Shown: positions 8,606 through 16,243 of the stretch, in pieces
Layout: the number at the start of each line of letters is the position of its first letter
How positions within the stretch are numbered: the stretch's first letter is position 1
Assembly (NCBI GenBank): GCA_041484525.1
Contig: JBGPHT010000022.1
Location: 6,558 to 70,557, forward strand
Direction of reading: 5' to 3'
DNA length: 64,000 nt
Source of the DNA: JBGPHT01 sp041484525
GTDB taxonomy: Bacteria > Acidobacteriota > Terriglobia > Bryobacterales > Bryobacteraceae
The notes under the pieces: generated by a model
What the model was told of the DNA's origin: nothing
Databases searched by the model: none
What the model saw: only the letters and a program-made list of their open reading frames with translations
Program-made: the position numbers and the translations under genes

Positions 8606-9612
8606 AGCCCGGCCACCTTTCGGACGCCGATCGAATGGCAGCGGATCAGGTAGCGGAAAACCGCCGGCGTGATGCGGGCGCGGCGCCGGATCTCCCGCCG
8701 CTGGCGCCACAAACGTGCGAAATTGCCCGCCGCCGCGGCGTGCGCGCGCACCACGTACCACGCCATCTTCGGCCCAGCGTGACCTTCCGCACGAAACCGC
8801 GCCGCGCTGCCACGGCCCTCGAGCAGATACCAGAAATGCCACAGATACCGCGCCAGAGTCACGAACGGCGCCGCCAGCAGCATGCGCCCGGGGAAATTCT
8901 TCAACAACACGAATAACCGATTACGTTCCACATAGTAGGCCTTCAGCGGCGACGCTCCTCCCGCCGAATGCGAATAGTGGTGCTCGACCACAGCCTGGGG
9001 AACGTACAGGCACTTCCACCCCGCCCAGCGCGCGCGCAGTCCCAGATCGGTATCTTCGCAGTACAGGAAAAAGGCGTCGTCGAACCCGCCGACCTCGTCC
9101 AGCATTGCCCGCCGGTAGAGCGCCGCCGAGCCGCTGGGAAACAGCGTCTCCTCCGCCACCGGAAAATCTTCCGGCGGCCGCCCGTGCCCGCGCTGCTTAC
9201 TGCTGCCATCGCCGGCTACCAGCATTCCCGCCGAATCCAACCGATCCTCGCCGAAGAGCCGCACCTGCGACGCGCACATGCCCGCGTCCGGGCGCTCCTC
9301 CATGGCGCGCACCAGCGAATCCAGCCAATGTGGATGAGCCACCGCATCGTCGTTCAAGGTGGCGAGAAATGGCGCATTCGACGTACGAAACCCCTCGTTG
9401 ACCGCCGCCCCGAACCCGATGTTCCGCTGGTTCTCGATGACGCGCGCCCCCGAGGCCGGCTGATTGCGCCGCACCAAACCCTCGCCGCTGTTGTCTACGA
9501 TGATCACTTCAAAATCTTGCCGTGTCTGCCGCCCGAGGGATTCCACGCACTCTCGAAGCCTCGAATCCGCAGCCAGGGTGGGGATTACCACCGATACGAG
9601 GAAATCAGGCAA
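8602..9612 (-). CDS. GT2 glycosyltransferase, rhamnosyltransferase-like
   Basis: 336 residues beginning at TTG 9612. The GT-A fold is clear: SVVIPTLAADSRLRECVESL, VIIVDNSGEG, NIGFGAAVNEGF, LATLNDDAVAHPHW (the DDA variant of the DXD motif) and FFLYCEDTDLGLRARW. The last two are typical of the WbbL-like rhamnosyl/galactofuranosyl branch. A hydrophobic C-terminal stretch around residues 250-275 may dock on the membrane. It opens the operon running to 4605. No Shine-Dalgarno sequence precedes the TTG, and only 18 bases separate it from the divergent gene at 9631, so a leaderless message is likely. Confidence 0.9.
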   Translation of the reverse strand: MPDFLVSVVIPTLAADSRLRECVESLGRQTRQDFEVIIVDNSGEGLVRRNQPASGARVIENQRNIGFGAAVNEGFRTSNAPFLATLNDDAVAHPHWLDSLVRAMEERPDAGMCASQVRLFGEDRLDSAGMLVAGDGSSKQRGHGRPPEDFPVAEETLFPSGSAALYRRAMLDEVGGFDDAFFLYCEDTDLGLRARWAGWKCLYVPQAVVEHHYSHSAGGASPLKAYYVERNRLFVLLKNFPGRMLLAAPFVTLARYLWHFWYLLEGRGSAARFRAEGHAGPKMAWYVVRAHAAAAGNFARLWRQRREIRRRARITPAVFRYLIRCHSIGVRKVAGL

Positions 9613-9630
9613 ACTTGTATTTTACATCGT
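9613..9630. promoter_or_regulatory. Very short divergent promoter with shared -10 region
   Basis: Eighteen bases separate the TTG start at 9612 (minus) from ATG 9631 (plus). TATTTT at 9618-9623 would serve as -10 for the plus gene. TAAAAT, the complement of 9619-9624, would serve for the minus operon. Each lies 7-8 bases before its start codon, so transcription would begin at or next to the initiation codon on both strands. No clear -35 hexamers are seen. Confidence 0.4.
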
Positions 9631-10632
9631 ATGAAAACCTTCATCCTTGCAGTTTTCGCCGCCTCGGCGTTCGGGCAAACTCCGGACCACCTCGCCGATA
9701 TCCGCCAACTCACCCACGGCGGCCAGAACGCCGAAGCCTATTGGTCCCCCGACGGCAAGCGCCTCATTTTCCAGACCACGCGCCCGCCCTACGACTGCGA
9801 CCAGATCTTCGTCATGAACGCCGATGGCTCCGGCCAGCACTTGGTGTCCACCGGCAAGGGCCGTACCACCTGCGCTTACTTCCTGGCCGACAACAAGCAT
9901 ATCGTGTACGCTTCTACACACCTCGCCGCCGACGCCTGCCCCACCAACCCGGACCGCAGTAAGGGCTACCTGTGGGGCGTCTTCTCCGGTTACGATATCT
10001 TCCTCGCGACCGACACCGGCACCATCGAGAAGCGGCTCACCGACACGCCCGGCTACGACGCGGAGGCGACCGTCAACTGGAAGACCGGCAACATCATCTA
10101 CACCTCGCTCGCCGCGAAGGACCTGGATCTCTGGACCATGCGCTCCGATGGTTCGGCCAAAAGGCAGCTCACCAAGACCGCCGGCTACGATGGCGGCCCC
10201 GTGTTTTCGCGCGATGGCACGAAAATCGTGTGGCGCTCCAATTACCCCAAGACGCCCGCCGACATGGACCGGTACAAGACGCTGCTGGCCGAAAACCTGA
10301 CCGCCCCGATGAAGATGGAGTTGATGGTGGCCGATGCCGATGGCAGCAAGGCGCACGCGATCACCGATTTCGGCTGCGCCAGCTTCGCCCCCACGTTCAC
10401 GCCCGATGGCAAGAAGATCCTTTTTTCCTCCAATAAGCACAATTGCGATAGCCGCTACTTCGACCTCTACATGGTGAACCTGGATGGCACCGGGCTCGAG
10501 CGAGTGACCGATAGCGGAGGCTTCACGTCATTCCCCGAGTTCTCGCCGGACGGCAAATCGCTGGTTTTCTGTTCCGACCGCGATGCCAAGGAACGTTATG
10601 AATTCAACATCTTCACGGCCCGCTGGCAGTGA
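9631..10632 (+). CDS. Secreted TolB-like beta-propeller protein (PD40/WD40-like repeats)
   Basis: 333 residues from ATG 9631, which begins a clear signal peptide (MKTFILAVFAASAFG, cleavage before QTP). The mature part is built of repeats of the TolB propeller type: AYWSPDGKRLIFQT, QIFVMNADGSGQHL, LDLWTMRSDGSAKRQLT, GPVFSRDGTKIVW, APTFTPDGKKILFSS, DLYMVNLDGTGLERVT and FPEFSPDGKSLVFCS. Such propellers usually bind proteins or peptides in the periplasm, or occur as stand-alone secreted domains. Upstream in-frame sequence runs antisense to the GT2 gene and is not part of this protein. No peptidase domain follows, so it is not a DPP-IV-type enzyme. Confidence 0.9.
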   Translation: MKTFILAVFAASAFGQTPDHLADIRQLTHGGQNAEAYWSPDGKRLIFQTTRPPYDCDQIFVMNADGSGQHLVSTGKGRTTCAYFLADNKHIVYASTHLAADACPTNPDRSKGYLWGVFSGYDIFLATDTGTIEKRLTDTPGYDAEATVNWKTGNIIYTSLAAKDLDLWTMRSDGSAKRQLTKTAGYDGGPVFSRDGTKIVWRSNYPKTPADMDRYKTLLAENLTAPMKMELMVADADGSKAHAITDFGCASFAPTFTPDGKKILFSSNKHNCDSRYFDLYMVNLDGTGLERVTDSGGFTSFPEFSPDGKSLVFCSDRDAKERYEFNIFTARWQ

Positions 10633-10752
10633 ACCTTTAGGGGAATTAATTTAGTAATAAATCGTTCATTTTCAGGATTTTATCGGCGTAAATGGCCCCA
10701 AAGAGGCATGCCGGGTAACATCCAGTCTTTTCCTTACGCCTAACCTTGCACT

Positions 10753-11154
10753 ATGACCAAAAAGCTGCTTTTTGTAACCACAATTCTGCTTGCCCTGGCA
10801 CTGGCCGCATCTGCGGCGGATGTGAGCGGCAAGTGGACCTACGAACAACCGGGCCGCGGCGGTGGCAATCCGACCACGGTAACCCTCACCCTCAAAGCCG
10901 ATGGCGGAAAAGTGACCGGTAACCTCAGCCGCCCGGGTCGCGATGGCAATGCCATGGTGACTGAAATCAAGGACGGCAAGGCAGACGGCAACACCGTGAC
11001 CTTCAAAGTTGAGCAGAACATGGGTGGCAACGCGATCACCCGCGAATACAACGGCACGCTCGACGGCCAAACCCTGAAACTCAAAGTAACCGGCCCCGGC
11101 CGCGATGGCAACATGACGACTCAGGAATTCACTGCCAAGAAGGCCACCACCTAG
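10753..11154 (+). CDS. Small secreted protein of unknown function
   Basis: 133 residues: a signal peptide (MTKKLLFVTTILLALALAASA, cleavage near ADV) followed by a beta-rich domain. The pattern VSGKWTYEQPGRGG, TVTLTLKADGGKVTGNLS, GNTVTFKVEQ, YNGTLDGQTLKLKVTG resembles small lipocalin-like or extracellular beta proteins common in acidobacteria. Glycine- and asparagine-rich turns (GRDGN) occur twice. The 120-base gap before it shows no definite promoter and no good ribosome site at the ATG. A long hairpin at 11171-11225 ends the transcript. Confidence 0.8.
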   Translation: MTKKLLFVTTILLALALAASAADVSGKWTYEQPGRGGGNPTTVTLTLKADGGKVTGNLSRPGRDGNAMVTEIKDGKADGNTVTFKVEQNMGGNAITREYNGTLDGQTLKLKVTGPGRDGNMTTQEFTAKKATT

Positions 11155-11170
11155 TTTTCAATTCCCCTCC

Positions 11171-11225
11171 CCAACCGTTCCCTTACGGCCGCCCAAGAAT
11201 CCCGCGACCGTCAGGGAACGGTTGG
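11171..11225. terminator. Bidirectional hairpin between convergent genes
   Basis: Perfect 13-bp inverted repeat, CCAACCGTTCCCT at 11171-11183 against 11213-11225, with a 29-base loop that holds a further small stem. It lies between the stop of the secreted-protein gene and the stop of the OYE gene, as expected for a shared terminator. There is no strong T-run. Confidence 0.6.
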
Positions 11226-11235
11226 ACATTTCTCC

Positions 11236-12303
11236 TCAAAAAGCCCTCCCATACTGCACTGGCGGCTTCGGCTCCACTCCCAGTTTCCTGGCCGCGTGTA
11301 GTGGAAAATACGGATCCCTCAGAAACTCCCGTGCCAGCAGCACCACGTCCGCCTTCCCCTCGCGGATAATCTCGTCCGCCTGTTCCGCCGACGTAATCAT
11401 CCCCACTGCCCCGGTCATCAGGTTTGTCTCCCTTCGAATCCGCTCCGCGAACGGAACCTGATACCCCGGCCCCAGCGGAATCTTCTGCTGGAGCGACGAC
11501 CCGCCCGACGAGCAATCCACCAGATCCACGCCCAGCGCCGCCGCCCTCCGCGCGAACTCCACCGATTCCTCTATCGTCCAGCCGCCCTCCACCCAATCCG
11601 TCGACGAGATCCTCAGAAACAGCGGCAGCCCCTGCGGCCACGCGGCCCGCACCGCACCGATCGTCTCCAGCCCGAAGCGCATGCGGTTCTCGAGATTGCC
11701 GCCATACTCGTCGGTGCGCAGGTTGCTCAGGGGCGATAGAAACTCGTGCATCAGGTAGCCGTGCGCGCCGTGGATCTCGACCAACTGAAATCCCGCGAGC
11801 ACCGCGCGGCGGGCCGCCGCCGCAAATTCCTGCGTGATCGCGTGGATCTCGGCCTTGGATAACTCATGCGGCGGCGCATCATCGGGGCGAAACGGAACCG
11901 GACTCGGCGCCACCGGCAGCCAACCGCCCTCGCGCGCGGCGATGAATCCGCCACCTTCCCACGGCCGCCGCGTGCTCGCTTTACGTCCCGCGTGCGCCAG
12001 CTGGATTCCAGCCACGGCTCCCTGCTCGCTCACAAACCGTGCGATCCGCGCCAGCGGCTGAATGTGCTCGTCCTTCCAGATCCCCATGTCGGCGGGTGAG
12101 ATGCGGCCGCGCGCTTCCACCGCCGTCGCTTCCACCATGACGAGTCCGGCCCCGCCCACGGCGCGGCTCCCGAGATGCACCAGGTGCCAATCGCTGGCAA
12201 ACCCGTCGTCGCTCGAATACTGGCACATCGGCGAGACCGCGATGCGGTTACGGAACGTGACAGTCCCCACCGTCAGAGGTGTAAACAAGTGAATGTCGCT
12301 CAT
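11236..12303 (-). CDS. Old-yellow-enzyme-family NADPH:flavin oxidoreductase (YqjM/NamA type)
   Basis: 355 residues; FMN-dependent TIM barrel that reduces activated C=C bonds of enones using NADPH. Residues 26-40 (MCQYSSDDGFASDWH) carry the cysteine and tyrosine that define the YqjM/thermophilic-like OYE branch. IQLAHAGRKASTRRPWEG and EIHGAHGYLMHEFLSPLSN give the substrate-binding histidines. ADVVLLAREFLRDPYFPLHA is the C-terminal FMN phosphate-binding region. The length is typical and the protein should be cytosolic. It is divergent from the TPR gene at 12385. Physiological substrate unknown; quinone or electrophile detoxification is the usual suggestion. Confidence 0.93.
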   Translation of the reverse strand: MSDIHLFTPLTVGTVTFRNRIAVSPMCQYSSDDGFASDWHLVHLGSRAVGGAGLVMVEATAVEARGRISPADMGIWKDEHIQPLARIARFVSEQGAVAGIQLAHAGRKASTRRPWEGGGFIAAREGGWLPVAPSPVPFRPDDAPPHELSKAEIHAITQEFAAAARRAVLAGFQLVEIHGAHGYLMHEFLSPLSNLRTDEYGGNLENRMRFGLETIGAVRAAWPQGLPLFLRISSTDWVEGGWTIEESVEFARRAAALGVDLVDCSSGGSSLQQKIPLGPGYQVPFAERIRRETNLMTGAVGMITSAEQADEIIREGKADVVLLAREFLRDPYFPLHAARKLGVEPKPPVQYGRAF

Positions 12304-12384
12304 ATTCTCTTACCGTAAGATAACCGCTCCACACTCCTTGCCGCTGCCCTGAAAAAGGCACTCTGTATCCACGGAGGTGTTGTA

Positions 12385-13503
12385 GTGAGGGTATTAGTTG
12401 TGATGGTTCTCGCAGCCGCGTCTGCCGCGGCAGCTTCCCCGGACCTGAAGCGTATCGACATGGCCGCACCCAACGCGGCCAGCGAGCTGAACAATCTGGG
12501 TTCCCAATATTACTTTCAGGCGCGCTACGCCGAGGCCGAGGAGATGTTCCGACTGGCACTCAAGGCGTGGTCCCGCCGCGGCGACCCGGCACCCGACATG
12601 GCGCTCACCATGGGCAACCTGGGCACACTGTTCCGCGTCACCGGCCGCTACGCCGAGGCCGAACCGCTGCTGCTCGAGGCGATCCACAGACTGGAAGCCG
12701 CGAGCAACGTGCAACCCGCGAGCGTCGGCCGGGCACTCGACAATCTGGCGGAGGTTTACCGCGCCCAGGGAGATTTTGCGAAGGCTGAAGCCTGCGCCCT
12801 GCGTGCCGCCGCCGACCCCAACCAACCGGTGATTCTCGCGTCCATCTACGCTGACCAGCGCCGGTTCGCGGAGGCCGAACCCATCCTGCGCGGCGCCCTG
12901 CCGGAAGCTCCGCCGAGACTCTCGGTGACCATTTACAATGATCTGGCGACCATCGCGATCGCGCGCGGCCAGATGGACGAAGCCGAACGGAATGCCCTCG
13001 AGGCCGTGGAGCGCGCCCGCCGCACGCTGCCGTCCAACCATCCGACGCTCGCCGCCACGCTCAACAATCTGGCCCAGGTCTACCGCTTCCAGGGCCGCTA
13101 CCTGGACGCCGAGCAGCTCTACCGCGAGGCGATCGACATTTGGGAAGCCGCGCTCGGTCCGGAGCACCCCGACCTGGCGCGCGGCCTGATGAACCTAGCC
13201 GCCTTCTACCACGAGCGCGAGCGCGAGACCGGCGCCGAGGACCTCTATTTGCGCGCTGCCGCCATCTTCGAGCGGGTCTTCGGCAGGAACGATCCGCGGA
13301 CGCTGGTGTCGCGCAACGAGCTGGCCGACGTCCTCCGCGGCGAGCGCCGGTATACCGAATCCGAAAAGCTGGGCCGCAGCACCCTGGCCGCGCTGGAAAG
13401 GGTCCTCGGCGCCGACGACCCGCGCGTGGTCCGCGCCCAGATGAATCAATCGCGCTTGGCCGAGGAGACTAAGGCCCTTCGAAAAACGCAACCGAGCCGA
13501 TAG
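12385..13503 (+). CDS. Secreted TPR protein (kinesin-light-chain-like repeats)
   Basis: 372 residues from GTG 12385, with GGAGG at 12373-12377. The first ~18 residues (MRVLVVMVLAAASAAAA) look like a signal peptide. The rest is about seven 42-residue TPR units of the TPR_10/TPR_12 kind, for example ASELNNLGSQYYFQARYAEA, LAATLNNLAQVYRFQGRYLD and LARGLMNLAAFYHERERETG. The repeats form a superhelical binding scaffold, here probably periplasmic. No catalytic domain is attached. The gene stands alone, divergent from the OYE gene, and is followed by a terminator hairpin. Confidence 0.88.
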   Translation: MRVLVVMVLAAASAAAASPDLKRIDMAAPNAASELNNLGSQYYFQARYAEAEEMFRLALKAWSRRGDPAPDMALTMGNLGTLFRVTGRYAEAEPLLLEAIHRLEAASNVQPASVGRALDNLAEVYRAQGDFAKAEACALRAAADPNQPVILASIYADQRRFAEAEPILRGALPEAPPRLSVTIYNDLATIAIARGQMDEAERNALEAVERARRTLPSNHPTLAATLNNLAQVYRFQGRYLDAEQLYREAIDIWEAALGPEHPDLARGLMNLAAFYHERERETGAEDLYLRAAAIFERVFGRNDPRTLVSRNELADVLRGERRYTESEKLGRSTLAALERVLGADDPRVVRAQMNQSRLAEETKALRKTQPSR

Positions 13504-13517
13504 TCGTCGAGTATGTG

Positions 13518-13551
13518 AGGGTTCGGTTCCACAATAGATCGAACCCTTTCG
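13518..13551 (+). terminator. Rho-independent-type terminator after the TPR gene
   Basis: AGGGTTCG (13518-13525) pairs with CGAACCCT (13540-13547) across a 14-base loop and is followed by a short T-rich run. It lies 15 bases after the stop codon of the TPR gene. Confidence 0.6.
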
Positions 13552-13576
13552 CTTCCTCATCCGTCTATCCCGTAAT

Positions 13577-14218
13577 ATGATCGTTGCCGTACTGTGGCTT
13601 CTAGCCGGCACGTCTCTCGTCTACGGACAGGCGTTGAACAAGCTCGAACTGCATAACCTCCGTGCCGAGTCTGCTAACTATCGTGGAAAGCAGGCCATCC
13701 ACCTCACCGGGGCGCCGAACATTCAAAACGACGCTCTCGCCATCGCCGGTGGTTCGGAGTTTCAGGACGGCGTCATCGAACTGGACCTGGCCGGCTCCCC
13801 GCTTCCAGGCGCCGGCGATGCGGCGCGCGGATTCATCGGCATCGCGTTTCGCGTCCAACCGCAGGCTGCGAAATACGAGCTCATCTATCTGCGGCCCACC
13901 AACGGCCGGGCCGAAGACCAGCTTCGACGCAACCACTCCACGCAATATGTGTCGTTCCCGGATTGGCCGTGGCAGCGCACGCGACAGGAGACTCCGGGCC
14001 TGTACGAATCCTACGTAGATCTGGAACCCGCCGCCTGGACCAAGGTGAAGATAGCCGTCTCCGGCGTCAAAGCCCGCCTCTATGTCGGAGGCGCCGAGCA
14101 GCCCTGCCTGATCGTCAACGACCTGAAACTCGCGCCCGCAAAAGGCGCGGTTGCACTCTGGATCGGTCCGGGTACCGACGGCTACTTCGTCAACCTGAGC
14201 GTGCAGCCGCAGCACTGA
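13577..14218 (+). CDS. Secreted protein, possible LamG/concanavalin-like fold
   Basis: 213 residues from ATG 13577 with a short signal peptide (MIVAVLWLLAGTSLVYGQ). The mature chain alternates beta strands: FQDGVIELDLAGS, ARGFIGIAFRVQ, KYELIYLRPTNGR, AWTKVKIAVSGVKARLYVGG and GAVALWIGPGTDGYFVNLSV. The arrangement (whole-domain description of exposure, a central YLRP.N strand, then WTKVKI and a final GYFVNL strand) resembles jelly-roll domains such as LamG or the DUF1080 sugar-binding group. That is a fold-level guess only. No catalytic residues can be assigned. Confidence 0.65.
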   Translation: MIVAVLWLLAGTSLVYGQALNKLELHNLRAESANYRGKQAIHLTGAPNIQNDALAIAGGSEFQDGVIELDLAGSPLPGAGDAARGFIGIAFRVQPQAAKYELIYLRPTNGRAEDQLRRNHSTQYVSFPDWPWQRTRQETPGLYESYVDLEPAAWTKVKIAVSGVKARLYVGGAEQPCLIVNDLKLAPAKGAVALWIGPGTDGYFVNLSVQPQH

Positions 14219-14411
14219 ATCGCAGCCGGCCACCAGAGCAGAGCGATCCACTTGCAAGGGACTGCGAATCCACAGTGGTGTGGGCGGGCGGCCCGCCAAC
14301 GCGCCCGCAACAACTGGAGTATCGCAATCAAGCCGCAGGCTGCGAACTTTGATGTGGTTGTGACGATCGAACCGGCAGCGCCGGCGGTATCGCAGCTTCG
14401 CGTCCGCTTGA

Positions 14412-16178
14412 CTACGCAAGCCGCATGCGCCTTAGCACCGCCGTGAACCTTTCCTCACCGCGCAACGGATCGTAGAGCGGATGGGACTTCAACGCCGCCA
14501 GCGGCAGGTCCCGATGCGCGCATCCGCGCTCCAGCCAATCGAGCGCGCGATCCGTTTCACCCAGCCCCATGTGAACTATCGCGAAGGACGTGTTGGGCAC
14601 ATATTTGGCCTTCGACAGCTCGACCAGCTCGGCCAACAGTCCGCGCGCCTTCCGCTCGTCGCCCGACACCGCATACACTTGGGCCATCGCAGCCAGAATG
14701 CTGGGCATGTCGCCGATCAGCCCGCGCCCCTTCTGCAGCATCGCCAGCGCTTCCGGATACTGACCCGCCAACGCATGGCAACGTCCCATTGACGTGTAGG
14801 CCCTGTAAAACGTGGGTTCGATGCGGATGATCCGGCGGTACGCTTCGATGGCTTCCGGATACCGCCGCTGCATCACCATGATGTACCCTAAACCCTCGAG
14901 GATGATGTTCGACAACGGATCCAGATCCGCCGCAATCTCCAGTTCCGCCCTGGCCGCGTCGAAGCGCCCCAGGATCGCGTAATGGTCCACGCCCAGCCAG
15001 TGATGCGCCGTGGCGTAGCCGGGGTTGAGCTGGATAGCGCGCAAGTAGAGCCGCTCCGATTCCTCCCACTCCCATCCGTACATCCCGCGGATGAGGGCCA
15101 GCGAGCAGTACGCTTCCGCCAGCTCCGGATCGAGCGCGATCGCCCGCCTCGCCGCCGCTTCCGCCTTGGGCATAGCGTCGGCCGGATGCGCCAGCCCGTA
15201 GTCCGCGATCAGGCTGTGCGCATCCGCCAGTCCCGCCTGCGCCAGCGCCGACTGGGGATCGGCGGCAATCGAATTCTCGAAGTATTGCACGCTGCACGCC
15301 AAATCCTCCGGCGTGCGCCGGTGCCAATAGTAGCGGCCCTTGAGATACCAGTCGTAGGAGCTGATCGTGCCGCGGTTGCGCGCGGCCAGTGCTTGCTCGC
15401 GCCCGGAAACAAGCTGCACGTCGAGTGTCCTCACGATGGCGCGCGCGATCTCTTCCTGAATCGCGAAAATGTCCTCCATCGGCCGGTCGAATGTCTCCGA
15501 CCACCGGTACACGCCGGTCGCGGTGTCGATGAGTTGCGCCCGCACGCGCAGACTCTTGCCCGATATCCGCACGCTGCCTGTCAGCACGCTCGCCACGTTC
15601 AATTGTTCCCGGATGGCGAGCATGTCCTGCTGCCGGTCGCGCATCCGCGCCGCCGTGGTCCACGCCACCACCCGCATCCCCGGAAGCTTGGTGAGCGCGT
15701 GAATCAACTCTTCGGTGAGGCCGTCGCTGAAGTATTCGTCGCCGCTGGGGCTGAGGCTCACGAACGGAAGCACCGCCACTGTCGCCGGTTCCGCCTGCAC
15801 CCGCACGGGCGCCGGAGCCGGATCGGTCGCGGCCTCGCGAAATTGCGGCGCGTATCCCCCCGGCGCGAATTCGATCGTCACCGGGTCGCCGCGCCCATCG
15901 CCTTCGTAGTAAGCCTTGAGCTTGGCGCGCAGCCGCCGCGCTTCCACACGCACGATCGGGTCCACGCGCGGATCGTATGAGCCCTTACGATCGAAGACTT
16001 CAACCCCGATGAGATACTCCTTCAACTCGTCCGCTCTACCCTCCAGCGCGCTTTCCACCGCAAAACGCAGAAATCTCCCCATGCGTTCCGCGCGTACGAA
16101 TAGACCGTGAGCCAGGATCTTTTCGAGTTGCTGCCGAACCGCGATGTCTTGGGTTGCGGGCTGTCTGGCCTGCGACAC
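14412..16178 (-). CDS. TolB-N/FlgO-like and TPR protein with N-terminal regulatory-type domain
   Basis: 588 residues in three parts. Residues 1-110 form a basic helical domain (GRFLRFAVESALEGRADELK, DPRVDPIVRVEARRLRAKL) typical of acidobacterial adenylate-cyclase-like/TolB proteins, possibly winged-helix. Residues about 130-265 match the TolB N-terminal fold: VAVLPFVSLSPSGDEYFSDG, LTEELIHALTKLPGMRVVAW, and SVRISGKSLRVRAQLIDTATG. From residue about 285 there are TPRs to the end (FDAARAELEIAADLDPLS, YPEAIEAYRRIIRIEPTF). No cyclase domain and no transmembrane segment are present. The partner is unknown; it may be a cytosolic scaffold or a regulator. Confidence 0.82.
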   Translation of the reverse strand: MSQARQPATQDIAVRQQLEKILAHGLFVRAERMGRFLRFAVESALEGRADELKEYLIGVEVFDRKGSYDPRVDPIVRVEARRLRAKLKAYYEGDGRGDPVTIEFAPGGYAPQFREAATDPAPAPVRVQAEPATVAVLPFVSLSPSGDEYFSDGLTEELIHALTKLPGMRVVAWTTAARMRDRQQDMLAIREQLNVASVLTGSVRISGKSLRVRAQLIDTATGVYRWSETFDRPMEDIFAIQEEIARAIVRTLDVQLVSGREQALAARNRGTISSYDWYLKGRYYWHRRTPEDLACSVQYFENSIAADPQSALAQAGLADAHSLIADYGLAHPADAMPKAEAAARRAIALDPELAEAYCSLALIRGMYGWEWEESERLYLRAIQLNPGYATAHHWLGVDHYAILGRFDAARAELEIAADLDPLSNIILEGLGYIMVMQRRYPEAIEAYRRIIRIEPTFYRAYTSMGRCHALAGQYPEALAMLQKGRGLIGDMPSILAAMAQVYAVSGDERKARGLLAELVELSKAKYVPNTSFAIVHMGLGETDRALDWLERGCAHRDLPLAALKSHPLYDPLRGEERFTAVLRRMRLA

Positions 16179-16243
16179 TTGGAGACTTCTATTATCCCAG
16201 CACGGTCGTGCGCGAGCAATCCGGTTATTGCGGTCAAACCTCT

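Noticed and set aside
8606..8842. N-terminal extension of the second GT2 enzyme
   Set aside because: It is antisense-frame-like sequence inside the upstream gene. GTG 8605 with the GTGA overlap and the immediate GT2 first strand is better.
14219..14411. Small ORF at 14252-14446
   Set aside because: It overlaps the end of the TolB/TPR gene on the other strand, has no ribosome site and no family resemblance.
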